Positions 36,790-48,845 are shown, counted from the stretch's first letter. The stretch is DNA of 64,000 nt from Leguminivora glycinivorella (GCF_023078275.1 NC_062976.1:2356001-2420000); one strand, 5' to 3'. The notes: generated from the sequence alone by a model not told the origin. Program-made: numbers and translations.

Positions 36790-39740
36790 TGCTCTTTCTA
36801 AAAATATAAGTTTCATTGGTATATGATAATATATAACCATGTAATTAAGAATTTTGTTTGGCAGGGGTTATCCTCCAGGTCGCATAAACGGGCGCTGACC
36901 GTAGTAAAGTATTCAATATTTTTGAGGTCTTATTTTACGGATCCATATGTGAGAGGTATCGTTTGAAAGATAATTAAACCTACTATAATTGTTCACACAT
37001 AAATATAGTATTAAAGGTAGCTGTTTACATAATATTTGAAAATATGTGTTTTTTATCGAGCATGAATCGCACAAGTACTGGTAAAAAATGCTTCTAAGTC
37101 AATAAACAATAACGTTACCGCAATTGATGTTATTATAAAATTTACGCGACTATTCATGAGCTTTCTAAAAATATAAGTTTTATTGGTAAGTGATAATATA
37201 ACCATTAAATTACGAATTTTGTTTCGTAGTGGTCATTCCGCCGGTCGCATAAAAATGAGCGCTGACCGTAGTAAAGTATTCAATATTTTTAAGTTCTTAT
37301 TTTACGGATCCATATGTAAGAGGTATCATTTGAAAGCAAATTAAACCTACTATAATTATTTTTGAATAATTATAGTTATAAAGGTAGCTGTTTACAAAAT
37401 ATTTGAAAACATGAGTTTTTTTTCGAGCACGAGTTGCACATATACAGATAAAAAATGCTTCTAACTTAATAAACCATAAATTTACCGCAATTAATGTTAG
37501 TATAAAATTTACGCGAAATTTCATGCGCTTTCTTAAAATATAAGTTTTATTGGTGTATGATAATATATGACCAAGTAATTACGAATTTGGTTTAGCAGGG
37601 GTCACTGCGCCCTGTCACGATATTGGGTGCTGACTGACCGTCGCCAAATTTTCTACGTTACTCAGATCCTATTTTACTGATAAATTTGCGAGAGATATCA
37701 TTTGAAAGCATATTATGCGTACTATCTTTATTTATAATATTTCAAGTCGAAACTGTAGAAGTTTACAAAATATTTGATTAGTAATATGTGTATTTTACTG
37801 TGCATGAATAGCATTGGCATTGATAAGACACGCCTCTAGCTCAATAAATTATAGTTTTCCGCAATTGAAATAATAACAAAATAAACGGAAAATGTATGAC
37901 TTACACAAAAAATAAGTTTGGTTTGTATTGCATAAACAATTAATTTGAATTTGTTCAGCTCACCTACTGCGCACCATCATAGAAATGGATGTCCACCGTC
38001 GTTGCCTTTTTTCATGATTTTTCAGATTTTATTTCACTAATCGTATATTCATAATAAATATAATCTATCACGTATCGAATTTACTTATATACTTAATTGA
38101 TCAGTAAAATAAAATCTGTAAAATGATGAAAAAATTAAGGCAACCGATTGACCGTGCGCAGTGGGTATGGTGGACAAATTAACATTAATTGTTTAAGCAA
38201 AACTAACAAAACTCATTTTTTGTAAAGGCCATACATTTTGCGGTTCATTTCGTTATTATATCAATTGCGGAAAAATATAATTTATTGAGCTAGAAGCATG
38301 TTTCACTCGTATCAGTGCGAATGCTATTCATATACAGTAAAAATACACATATTGTCAAATATTTTGTAAACTTCTACAATTACGACTAAAATTATTAAAA
38401 AGTAACGATAGTACGCATAATATGCTTTCAAATGATACCTCTCACAAATTAATCGCTAAAATAGGATCTGAGAAATACATAAAATTAGGCGACGGTTAGC
38501 ACCTATTTACGTCACGGGGTGCAGTGACACCTGCTAAACCAAATTCGTAATTACTTGGTTGTATAATATCATACATCAATAAAACTTATATTTTTAGAAA
38601 GCATATGAAATGTCCTGTAAATCTTATCATAACATTATTTGCAGTAAAGTTATTGTTTATTGGTCATGCACCAAGATACAATCTTAAAAATTATGAAAAC
38701 GGCAACGAAAATGGTCATCCATGTATATGACGGTGCGCAGTGAGTATGATGGATAAATTAACATTAATTGTTTATGCAATACTGACAAAACTTATTATTT
38801 GCAAAAGGTCATACATTTCGCCGTTTATTTTGTTATTATATCAATTGCGGAAAAAATATAATTCATTGAGCTAGAAGCATGTTTTACTCACATCGGTCCC
38901 AATGCATATTTTCAAATATTTTGTTAGCTACTACAGTTACAACTAAAATTATTGAGAACTAATGATAGTACGCATAATATGCTTTCAAAAGATTCCTGTT
39001 AAATAAAATAGGATCTGAAAAATATAGAAAATTTGGCGACGGTCAGCATCCATACGTGGCCGGGCGCTGTGGCCCCTACTTAACCATATTTGTAATTACT
39101 TGGTTATATAATATTATACACCAATAAAACTTATGTTATTAGAAAGCGCACGAAATTCCGCGTAAATCTTATACTAACATCAATTCCAGAAAAGTTGTTG
39201 TTTATTGATTAAGAAGCATTTTTTACCAGTAGGTACTTGTGCGACTCATGGTCTATAAAACACATATTTTCAAATATTTTCTAAACAGCTACCTTTATGA
39301 TTATAGTTATTTATAAAAAATATAGTAGGTTTAATTAGCTTTGAAACGATACCTCTCGCATATGGATCCGTAAAATAGGACCTCAAAAATATTGAATACT
39401 TTACTACGGTCAGCGCCCATTTCTGCGACCGGGCAGAGTGACTCCTGCTAAACCAAATTCGTAATTACATGGTTATATATTAGCATATACCAATGAAACT
39501 TATATTTTTAGAAAGAGCATGAATAGACGCAAAAATTTTATAATAACATCAATTGCGGTAAAGTTTTTGTTTATTGAGTTAGACGCATTTTTTTCTACTA
39601 CTTGTGCAATTCATGCGCGATAAAAAAACACATATTTTCAAATATTTCGTAAACGGTTACTTTTATGAGTATAGTTATTCAAAAACAATTAAAGTAGGTT
39701 TAATAAGCTTTCAAACGACACCTTGCACGAACAGATTGGT
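36790..39740. repeat. Palindromic array of ~365-bp tandem units
   Basis: From 36790, ~365-bp units repeat directly. Each has TTTCTAAAAATATAAGTTT, a GTAATTACGAATTTGGTTT-like piece, GGTC.GC..GGGCGCTGACC, TTTTACGGATCCATATG and CAATAAAC..TAACGTTACCGCAATTGATGTTATTATAAAATTT-like ends. About three and a half units run to the centre near 38072, where GTTGCCTTTTTTCATGATTTT meets its inverted match (ATGAAAAAATTAAGGCAAC). The rest to 39740 carries the same units inverted, about five of them. No coding frame persists across the units. Confidence 0.9.
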
Positions 39741-39929
39741 GCCATAGGACTCGAGATGTGAATAAATATCTATGATGGTCGGCCGCAATTAACTCCCCTA
39801 GCCCTAACTAACCCCAACCTTAGACAAGAGGGCCAGCACAGTATGAGTGATAGCGTATTTCCAAAACATATTACCATTTAAATGAGCAGAAATAGGTAAC
39901 CCTGCGTTCGTTTTTTTTAAAGTATTTTT

Positions 39930-40265
39930 GTAATGTAATATTTTAGATAAATTCTATGTTATTTCTACTCATAATCATTCGGTTTTTCAATTTTAATAGT
40001 AAAAAAAATGTTCCATACGATTTTTTCTTAATTTGTTACCATTTTCCATATTTTTGTATGCCGTAACAAAAGAGGAAAGTAACAAAAATGTATTCCTTTT
40101 ATGGGATAGGAGGCAAACGAGCAGACAGGTCGCCTGGTGGTAAGCGATCACTGCCGCCCATGGACACCCGAAACACCAGAAGTGTTGGAGGTTGGAGAAG
40201 TGGTGGGTTGGATGGAAATTCTGGAACATTTTTTGCCTCCTATTGAAAAAGAAAGTGGTCGACAT
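39930..40265. repeat. Repeat (CATACATTTTTGTTAC family) with LINE UTR inside
   Basis: TTCCATACGATTTTTTCTTA, GTTACCATTTTCCATA and GAGGAAAGTAACAAAAATGT belong to the family at 26395. At about 40090-40205 it is interrupted by TGGGATAGGAGGCAAACGAG ... GGTCGCCTGGTGGTAAGCG, a CR1-like 3' UTR piece. Confidence 0.75.
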
Positions 40266-40269
40266 TCTG

Positions 40270-41277
40270 CCGCCTCAAAGATTGAACTCGACATCTTATT
40301 ATGGTAGTTTTCCTGACATGTCACAGACGAGCCTTAAACCTTAAGAGCACAAAAAACTGAAACTATTCAGGAAACCTGAACAGCATCTAGTAATTTCACA
40401 ATCTAGGAGCTTATCTTACATCGTAGAAACCGCCTACAAATCTTACAACCACATAGTGAAATCTTACAAAGTTACTCCGTTTGAGGTACCAGGCGTTCAT
40501 AACATAGAAGAGTCTAGATTACTTACAGAATTTACCCTTCTAGGCATAGCTGAGGGTTATAGCGGCAAGTAGGCACAGCGCGAGCGGGACCATCGTCAAA
40601 TCAAAGCCGCCTCAAAGATTTAACTCAACGTCTTATTGTGGTAGCTATCCCAACATGTCACAGGCGTAAAAACCTTAAAAACACACAAAACTTAAAAGAC
40701 TTATGAAACCTGAACAGCATCTAATAATTCCACACTCTAGGAGCTTATACCTCGTAGAAACCGCCTAGAAATCTTACAATCGCCGTAAAGATCTTTCAAA
40801 GTTATTCCACCTCCGTCGCTTGAGGTACCCGGCGTTTATAACATAGAATAGTCTAGATTACTTACAGAATTTACTCTTCCTGGCATATCTGAGGGTTATA
40901 GCGGCGAGGAAAAGCGCAAATGGAATCCGCGCCATATCAAAGCCAACTCAAAGATTTAAGTCAACATTTTATTATGGTAGTTTTCCTAACATGTCGCAGA
41001 CGAACCTTAAATCTTAAGAGCACAAAAAACTTAAACTATTAACCTGAACAGCATCTAATAATTCCACACTCTAGGAGCTTATACCTCGTAGAAACCGCCT
41101 AGAAACTTACAATCACCGCGTGGAATCTTACAAAGTTACCCCATCTTATCCGCTCGAGGTACCAGGCGTTCATAACATAGAAGAGTCTAGATTACTTACA
41201 GAATTTACTCTTCTCGGCATAGCTGAGGGTTATAGCGGCGAGGAGGCACAGCGCAAGCGACACCCGCGTCATGTTAC
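40270..41277 (+). repeat. Three tandem ~336-bp units with a shared peptide frame
   Basis: Unit starts at 40271, 40608 and about 40944 (GCCGCCTCAAAGATT or GCCAACTCAAAGATT). All share TTATGGTAGTTTTCC-like, CTGAACAGCATCTA, CTAGGAGCTTAT and a GAGGTACCAGGCGTTCATAA block. In units 1 and 3 the frame reads VPGVHNIEESRLLTEFTLLG then IAEGYSG. In unit 1 it is open back through SYIVETAYKSYNHIVKSYKV. Unit 2 has stops in this frame. Unit 3 is followed by a GC-rich extension (RRARGRRAAY). Neither a start codon nor splice sites can be assigned, so I do not call a gene. Confidence 0.85.
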
Positions 41278-41819
41278 CGTGCGGCGCGCTCGTGGGCGGC
41301 GCGCCGCGTACTGACGCTCGCCGGTATCGACCTCGCGCAGCGCGCATGCGTCAGAAGGGTTGCTACATGGAATAAGAGGCGTTTTTACAAGGGAATGTTT
41401 TTTTAGGCACAGGTGATGGTATACAGCCAAGGAAATTAGAGTCTGAAAAAAAAATGATCCAGGAAAAGTTTCAATAAAAAATCGTATAATTTTAAGGGTG
41501 TTTTTCAAAAACATATTGATGATGGATGGTCATTGGCAAACAACCCTTGCCCAGACGATAGTAAAGGCGGTTGCTCATTGAAAGTGTGTGTGAGCGCGTA
41601 AAGTTAACTAATTCGCTGACACTACGTCGACAGCCGAACCACCTACTGCCGCAGAGAAGACATACCCGTATAATATTTTAATTTTCAGTGACAGTACTGA
41701 CAATCAGCGAAACTGTCAAACCAACAATACCTCTTAGAAATGCAACGGGTCTGGTGTAGTCGGTATAGTGGCCCTGCCTGCTAAGCCGCGGTCCTGGGTT
41801 TATAAAATAGGGAACTTGA

Positions 41820-42066
41820 CCGTGCTTAAAGCAAAATATTTTATACCATGCACGAAATAAATCATCAAATTATTATAAGAAAAACATGGACAGAAGTTAT
41901 TTTTAAAACCAATTTTTATTTATAAGTCAGGTAGAAATATATAAAGCTTTAAAATAAAAAAAACTAAATCTAAATCGGTTTATCCATTAGGGAGCTACGA
42001 TGCCACAGACAGACAAACACACACAGACAGACACCCCGTCGTTTTTGTGTCGGGGGTTAAAAAGAG
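41820..42066. repeat. Two repeats end to end
   Basis: 41820-41945 matches 33061-33190 (ATTTTATACCATGCACGAAA, ATGGACAGAAGTT). 41945-42066 matches the 19960-20215 repeat (CTAAATCTAAATCGGTTTAT to CGTTTTTGTGTCGGGGGTTA). Confidence 0.75.
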
Positions 42067-42980
42067 AGTTCAAATGTGGTTCAAATACAATAAGATTCCC
42101 ATTTCAAAAACACAAGCTCTTCTTAACGTAATTCCGTTTAATACGCAGAGCTTCCTGAGATGCCTAGAATTTCTTAACCGCCTCAGTCCTCGTGTACAAT
42201 TTTTTGTACATATTCCATAATCTATTTTGAACTTTTATTGAATAACAAAAGGATCAAAATTCAGAACCTAAACAAATGCTTCCAGGAGTTAGGAGGTGCA
42301 GGCAACACCTATCCTTATTCAGCACGATATTTTACCAACCAATTTTACTTCTTAAAAACTTAAAATTATTCAAAAGTCGACTTTATCACTCACTGAATAC
42401 AAGCCACTGAACATTTTCATAACTGAAAATGATTGCACCAAGCTAGCACTACCGCTTGGATACAAAAAGTCATTTAAAATACTACTTTAAAAACTACACG
42501 ATAAGGTGTACGCTCTACAGTAAACTATCAAATATATCGACGCTGCCGTGGTGGTCAAAAACATCTAAACACGCCTTGAAAATAGAAGCGTGTCCAGATA
42601 TTTATGAGCGCTTTGCCCGCTCAGACATTATTGATGGCTATTAGTACTGTAACTGCAAAAAGTGAGTTGGTAGTGTAATACTACGAAGCGCTCACTCAAT
42701 GACCGGGTCGTTCGGAGTGAGTCGACTCGAGCCGTGCTAATTGGGCAAGCGCGCCAGATGATATTTCATTCATTCATTCAGCGTGGGGAATGGGATTGAA
42801 TTCATCTTGTACTTAATATAGGATGAAATCTTCTGAAATGTGCTGAGAAATTATAAGAGGCCACTATCTATACATTTGAGCGTTTCTTCTTTTGTCCACT
42901 TTTTTAAACGTGATATGTTTTTGCTGAACTTTGGTCGTTCGTTGACTCGTAGCGTTGCGACGTAGCTGTTAATATGGGTT
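42067..42980. other. Gene-free stretch
   Basis: No gene. GTCCAGATATTTATGAGCGC at about 42592-42611 and the following bases resemble 60790-60850, so a piece of that repeat is present. 41278-41819 likewise holds nothing I recognise except a scrap of SINE (AGTCGGTATAGTGGCCCTGC) at about 41759. Confidence 0.45.
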
Positions 42981-42984
42981 TTCC

Positions 42985-43325
42985 CGTTATTTATTGGCAA
43001 AGGCCTCCCCCTTCGATTTCCACTCGTCCCGGTTATGAGCGGTCTCCGGCCAGTCGCTGAGATACACGCCCCGTAGCCGAATGCCGTTTCTCCGACGCGA
43101 AACGAAAACGAAACGAGAAAGGTAGTCTCGCTCTGTCGAGCCAATACGCAAGAGCGATAGAGATAAATATCTACTAGCGTTTCGTTTCGTGAGCGTTTGT
43201 GCCACGCACCCGTCGTCCCGCCATCTCAGCCTGGGCCTGCCAGATCCTCGTCCGACTTGCGGCACCCATACCGTGGCTATTTTAGACCACCTCTGCGGGT
43301 GCATACGGCAGACCAGTGTGCATAG
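42985..43325 (-). mobile_element. RTE-like fragment interrupted by MITE f
   Basis: Before the MITE (43206-43325, minus) it reads MHPQRWSKIATVWVPQVGRG then SGRPRLRWRDD. After it (42985-43072) the frame resumes as AHNRDEWKSKGEAFANK. This is the C-terminus of a RTE-type reverse transcriptase split by a foldback insertion. Confidence 0.88.
43073..43205. repeat. Foldback MITE copy f, in RTE fragment
   Basis: Left CCCGTAGCCGAATGCCGTTT, core GTCGAGCCAATACGCAAGAG, right CGTTTCGTGAGCGTTTGTGCC. The last few bases of the right end are missing. Confidence 0.85.
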
Positions 43326-43480
43326 CCGAATGCACAAATGCTCACGAAACGCTCACGATAATATCTCTTTCGTAGCTATATATATGACTATAGATCTTGC
43401 GTATTGGCGTGACAGAGCCAGACTACCTTTCTGCAGCGTTTCGGTTTCGTTTCGCGTCGCAGAAATGCCATTCGGCTACG
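43322..43480. repeat. Foldback MITE copy g
   Basis: ATAGCCGAATGCACAAATGC to GAAATGCCATTCGGCTACG. It lies 117 bp from copy f. Confidence 0.87.
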
Positions 43481-43496
43481 GGGCATGGGCTGCCCA

Positions 43497-43790
43497 GTCC
43501 CATGTCGGTCTTAACAGCCTTAACCCTAACATCATGTGACATAACACAGGAACAAAACAAAAATACCTTCAAAAAACGGCTAAAAAAGTATCTCTTAGAA
43601 ACTCTATAAGGGATCGTCTTCCTGCATTTATGTTTATGTTATTTTAATGTTTCTCAAATGTGAATTTTGATGATATCTGATTGTTAACTCCACAGTCAAA
43701 CTTATAACTTAGTTTTGTGGAGCACTGTATATTTTATACCATTGTTACCTTTTATTATAATAATTAAATAAATAAAAAATAAAAAATCTG
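43497..43790 (+). mobile_element. LINE 3' end
   Basis: Encodes TQEQNKNTFKKRLKKYLLET and a stop, a common C-terminal end of CR1/Jockey-group reverse transcriptases. A 3' UTR with GAGCACTGTATATTTTATAC and an AAATAAATAAAAAATAAAAAA tail follows. Confidence 0.75.
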
Positions 43791-44149
43791 TAATGCGTGT
43801 TTTTCAGCGCAGTGTGGAATTGCGAATTCGCGTGAATCCGTTTTACTCCTAGGATGCTGCGCTCCATAGCTCTTGGTTTTCCCGTATTTGGCAAAGCTCT
43901 TTGGTTTTGTGTATGTAGCAAAAATGCGTCTACAAGAGGTTTCATTTGACTTAGACTAGTGGAACATACTATTAGATAACATTAATGTCATTAATGACAT
44001 AATAATTTTAATCACTTAAGACAAGTGCACTTAATAAATAAGTACCTACATTAAATCTTCAAGATAAGTGCTCTTCATTTTCTCTATTTCAAGTGTACAT
44101 ACATAGGTACTGCACTCGACGCTAGTCTATGCAGTTTACGTCAACTTGA

Positions 44150-44215
44150 GAAGTCGGTGCTGGTTTAGCACCGTAAGGACCTGGGTTCGAGACTGACACC
44201 GACTTTAGGGGTAAA
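44150..44215 (+). mobile_element. tRNA-like SINE piece
   Basis: AGTCGGTGCTGGTTTAGCAC followed by CCTGGGTTCGAGACTGACAC gives loose A and B boxes. A short hairpin (GTGCTGGTTTAGCAC) is present. Not a full tRNA. Confidence 0.4.
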
Positions 44216-44836
44216 ATAGTTCTTATCTTCTATATTTGTGTTTTTGTTTTTTTGCCTGTGCCTATTTAAAGAAATGTTTAAGGTCAGTGTGGTGAAGACC
44301 GTCTACCCGGAAAGACCGTCTACTGACTATAACTTTCGTGTTTATATATCTAAGCCTCTCTCACCTCCGCAGGTATACCAGTTTTTCATTCTTAATCCAT
44401 TTGTCTTCAATACATATCTCTAGGACGAACACTAGTTAACAAGTTCAACATGGTTCCGCAAAAAAAAAAATTAGAAGCAGTCCGACTATTTTTGTGTATT
44501 ATGTATGTTACGTAGTCATTTAATAACCGTTCTTTCTGACTAGTACTATTTTATTTTATTTTAACCTAGTCTAATATGAAATTACGCGACAACAAGCACT
44601 AGACGGTCTTCCCGTACTTATAGCGGAGGGACGGTCAACCCGCCGAGCCTTAAAAATGTGTTTTTTATCACTTAAAATTACCTTATTTCACCAAAATATT
44701 ATAATAGCTTTGTAAAATATAATATTTGTTAGCCCATGCGATTACGCCAGAGTACATTAATTATCTAGTTTTATCCACTCAAACTTTATTTCAAATAAAC
44801 TATGCCGGTCTTGCCCGCACTGACCTTAATCCTGTG
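44216..44836. other. Gene-free stretch
   Basis: GACCGTCTACCCGGAAAGACCGTCTAC near 44297 and inverted pieces near 44600 (GACGGTCTTCCCGTAC) suggest an old inverted repeat. No coding sequence. Confidence 0.4.
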
Positions 44837-45152
44837 TGCGTAGCAATGCACAAACGCTCACGATAATATCTCTTTCGTAGCTATCTATCTCTATCGCTCT
44901 TGCGTATTGGCGGCACAGAGCCAGATTACCTTTCGCGGAGTTTCGTTTTCGTTTCGCATCGGAGAAATGCCATTCGGCTACGGCACCAGCGTGCGTAGCC
45001 GAATGGCATTTCTCCGACGCCAAACGAAAACGAAACGCCGCGCCAGTTAGTCCGGCTCTGTCGCGCCAATACGCACGAGCGATAGAGATAGATATCTGCT
45101 AGCGTTTCGTTTCGTGAGCGTTTCGTGAGCGTTAGTGCCATTCGGCTACGCA
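44837..45152. repeat. Foldback MITE copies h and i, side by side
   Basis: Copy h 44837-44984 and copy i 44993-45152 are separated by eight bases (CACCAGCG-like). Copy i is more complete (CGTAGCCGAATGGCATTTCT ... TGCCATTCGGCTACGCACCC). Copy h has a degraded left end (CGTAGCAATGCACAAACGC). Confidence 0.87.
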
Positions 45153-45308
45153 CCCTGAGCCGATATAGATGAACTGCAAGTACTGCAACACAACTGCGAC
45201 TTGAATGAGAATTGTCGAATGCATGCCAACTGAAACGTCGGCATTCCCACACAAGTTGCACTAAGGGCCACATTAATTAAATACTAATCTGATAGTTTAC
45301 TCAATATC

Positions 45309-45603
45309 AAATAGGATTGAGTATTATAGAGAGTTACTGTCAAAGTAAAAATGTGTAATCACAGTGCATAGACTGCCATCTCTCGACACAGGCTTAAAAC
45401 TTTTGAACCTCAGTTTTGACAATTTGGCCCATATTCTTAGCTCGATATGTGTTAAAATATCAAATATTTTTACTAGCGCCATCTAGCCGAGCGTTCCCCA
45501 AAGGTGTAACGCCATCTAGGCCACCGTGCCTTTTTCTCTAGGGCTTTGAGGTACGTCTTTTTCTTAGACTTTATCCGTCTATACGGAGTTACATATGTCT
45601 TTG
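45309..45603. repeat. Interspersed repeat shared with 19571-19882
   Basis: Same order and orientation: ATTGAGTATTATAGAGAGTT, CAGTGCATAGACTGCCATCT, AACGCCATCTAGGCCACCGT, TATACGGAGTTACATATGTC. Confidence 0.8.
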
Positions 45604-46459
45604 CTCAATATACACATGTTGCGGTCAAAAACTAGTTAAAAACAATTTTAACTTCACACCTCTATTCTCTGTTTACAGACGTAGGTAGGTACTGTAAAAA
45701 GTTTATCCTTCGTATTTTTACGTTCGTTTTTCGTGTCATACTAATTTTAGTCATTCTCAGTCCAAGAGGTACCTACTGACATTCTCTGAACCAGCCTGAC
45801 AAACACGAATATTTCCGAGAAATCATACGATAGAAAACTATTGCACTACATCTGTACTGTATGTAACTATGTACAGATGTAGTGCCAAAAGGGTTTCCCT
45901 CGTATTTTTCCGGAAACGTTCGTATTTGTCATGCTAGTTCAGTCAATGTCAGTACATCTTGTACTGGAGACTGACTATAATATCATATCGTACATTTCCA
46001 TAACAATACCAAGGGAAATCTTTTCGCACTACCTACATCTGTATGCATGTTCTGCGCTCATATGACTCACTCGACAATCGCTAAAAACTAATCACTGACA
46101 ACTAGCGCCCTCTGTCTCAAATAGATAACTTTATTCATTTGTTTCGAACGCCACTCCGAACAAATCCAAAACAACCGAAGTCTCTGCAAACGTTCAATCG
46201 AATATCAACTTTAAATTCTTGTAAGTCCAGTCTAATTTTGAATGAATCGATAGAGGTTTTTATAACGTTTTAGATGTTTGTCGTTTATGTGGACGTACGG
46301 GGGTATGCACTTGGAACTCTCTTGTGGAGTATCCTAGAGTCTGTAGAGTACACTTGAAACATAAAGGTGTGTCTTACAAGTTTAAGTGCGTATACATACG
46401 AAGATGTGTGTGTAAATTGGGGACAGGGTACGTAACCCAATGCACAAACGCTTAAGACG
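45604..46459. other. Gene-free stretch
   Basis: A short direct duplication (ACTGTATGTAACTATGTACAG-like and CATCTGTA words near 45850-46040) but no gene. The two halves at 45700-45870 and 45890-46035 look loosely related to each other. Confidence 0.4.
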
Positions 46460-47290
46460 ATATAGGAGGGTTCAATTCTCCATACAAACGCTCTCGACTA
46501 TTTCCTCCCTGGTTTTTGAAGATAGGGCACTGATTTTTTCAACACAGAATTTTATTATTTTTATCTGTGTTGAACCGTTTTGATTTTTGTGATATTGTTA
46601 TTTTTTATAAAGACGCTAGAGCCCATCAAATATTTCCAAAAACGGCCTTGTTGATTATATGGCGCAAAAAAGGTGCGGTATTCAAAATTGGTAACAATTA
46701 GCCAAAAAAAAGTAAGCGGTCCGACACAGATAATTCCATTGTTATTCAGATTCTCAAATTTCGTCACGATTGATTATGTTTTGAAGGAGGAAAGAGTCGA
46801 GAGCGCAACCTCGATTTTAAAGATTTTTTCGCAATATCTTTTAACTGAGTTGTTCTGAACGGATAATTATTTTTCGATAAATCTAGTTAATAACACTAGT
46901 ATATTTAACTAAAATTCCCAAATTGAAAAAGTTGTTCTTAATGGACATTTTTTTTCGATAAATCTAGTTAATAACACTAGAGTATATTTAACTGAAATTC
47001 CTGAATTGAAAAGAGGGACTCCTTTCCAACAGGCATCTTCTGGGCTCAGGCATTTCTATTCAGATTCTCAAATTTCGTTCCGTTTAAATAAGTAATGAAG
47101 GAGGAAACAGTCGAGAGCGGAACCTCGATTTTAAAGATTTTTTCGCAATGTCTTTTAACTGAGTTGTTCTTAATGGACATTTTTTTTTTGATAAATCTAG
47201 TTAATAATACTAGTATATTTAACTGAAATTCCTGAATTGAAAAGAGGGACTCCTTTCCATTTTAGCCTTCAAATCTAGGGTGAACAGGCA
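46460..47290. repeat. Repeat of the 3120-3625 family, internally duplicated
   Basis: Full copy at 46460-46930, then a second partial copy from TTTTTTTCGATAAATCTAGT (about 46945-47040) and a third (about 47055-47270). GGAGGAAAGAGTCGAGAGCG recurs in the variant GGAGGAAACAGTCGAGAGCG. Confidence 0.75.
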
Positions 47291-47379
47291 TCTTCTGGGC
47301 GAGCACACTACATCGTAGGCCACGTCTTTGCCTTTGGCTAGTCTGTGGCCAAGAGTACCTAAGCCCATTTATGATTTAA

Positions 47380-47960
47380 AAAACCGGCCAAGTGCGAGTC
47401 GGGCTCGCGCACAAAGGGTTCCGTAGCAGCAAACCAAAATTACAGTTAAATCAACCTATCTCAAAAACTATAAGAGATACTTTGATCAAACCAAAAATCG
47501 TTGAAAGAGTTAATTAGCATGCATCACCTCTATTTTTTTTAGAATTTTATACCCCGTAGTTATAAAAATAGAGGGGGGGGGACATACTTTTTACGACTTT
47601 GAGAGCTGATATCTCAAAAACCGTTCACTTTAAGAAAAATGTTTTTTAGAAAACTTTATATCATTTTAAAAGACCTTTCCATTGATACCCCACACGGGTA
47701 TGTACATCGAAAAAAAAATTTTCATCCCTCAGTTACATGTATGGGGGCCCCACCCCCAATTTTTTTTTTTTACTATTTAGTGTCATAATTTTGTAGCGGT
47801 TCATACAACACATATTCCCATCAAATTTCATCACTGTAGTACTTATAGTTTCCGAGTAAATCGGCTGTGACAGACGGACAGACGGACAGACGGACAGACG
47901 GACAGACGGACATGACGAAACCGGCCAAGTGCGAGTTGTACTCGCGTTGCAAGGGTTCCG
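47380..47960 (+). repeat. CCGGCCAAGTGCGAG repeat with GACG microsatellite
   Basis: Begins AAACCGGCCAAGTGCGAGTC ... GGGTTCCGTAG and ends with a (GACAGACG)n run (47873-47911) directly before the start of a second copy (AAACCGGCCAAGTGCGAGTT, 47919). Confidence 0.7.
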
Positions 47961-48559
47961 TACACTACAAGAAGGGCTTAAGCGCCTCCTTTTTAGTAGG
48001 AACTTAAATAATTTTTGGGAATAATCGATATTTTGAACAAAACGAAACAGAAATGAGTTTATATGTAATATTCAAACGCGGTCACACAATTTCAAGAGAT
48101 TTTGTAACTCCTTGCAGCGGCAGTGAGTGAAATTCGTAATTTGAGTTTTTGAACTTACTACGTGCGTGACGTATTGGAAACTCGAATTTTGTATGGAAAA
48201 TTTGGTACACATTTGTTTATCGTCGGGATCGAATCAGCTCGTGATTCTGAGAAGAATGAGCCCAAACACGTCCAGATCTGGTGAAATTCGATATTCGAGA
48301 TTTAATTTGGAAAACGCCCGTATGCTTTTCATTTATCTCGGGACCATGGGGTCCCGGACCTTTGGGAGGCTTGCGTGGGACCGAAGCCAAAACAGCAGAT
48401 GCCCTTTAAGACAACAATCTAAAAGCTGATATGACACATTATTGAGATATAACAATACAATGTATGATGGAATCATACATAGGTCTACAAAAAATCTGCA
48501 ATGGAATCTGTTACCACACCTCGGACACTGGCGATCAAATATATGAAAGAGGCGCGTTC
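47961..48559. other. Gene-free stretch
   Basis: The open frames across 48166-48602 show no family features. No repeat match found. Confidence 0.4.
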
Positions 48560-48845
48560 CTAGCACACAGTCTCTAAGCTCGTGTAGGTGAACGCGTACC
48601 ATGATTATATGAGTGAAATATGACAGGTCGACTGTTCACGTTTTTGACAGGCGGTAGCTGTGTACCGAGAGGGGGTACTTTCCGAGCGGGAGTGGCCATA
48701 CTGTACAATAGGGGCGGTTTAAGGGCGTACAGTATTCAGCGAAAAAGGGAGCTTTGTATGGAGGACCGTGGCCATACAAAAGTGTACGATAAGAATACGA
48801 TACTGAGTACGCCCTTTTATTATACTGTGCTTTTACAGACAGTCG
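48560..48845. repeat. Repeat (GCGGGAGTGGCCATACTGT family)
   Basis: GTAGGTGAACGCGTACCA, ACAGGTCGACTGTTCACGTT, GAGCGGGAGTGGCCATACTG and CTTTTATTATACTGTG match 57100-57240 in order. The later part (AAGAATACGATACTGAGTAC) resembles the MITE at 58573-58808. Confidence 0.65.

Noticed and set aside
36790..39740. CRISPR-like or centromeric satellite array
   Set aside because: Units are ~365 bp, inverted about a centre and in a eukaryotic genome. CRISPR does not apply, and the limited copy number does not suggest a centromere.
41120..41314. Short gene at the end of the tandem units
   Set aside because: No ATG (the frame opens at GTG), upstream stops in unit 3 and no splice acceptor that puts the conserved frame in phase. 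Kept as a finding only.
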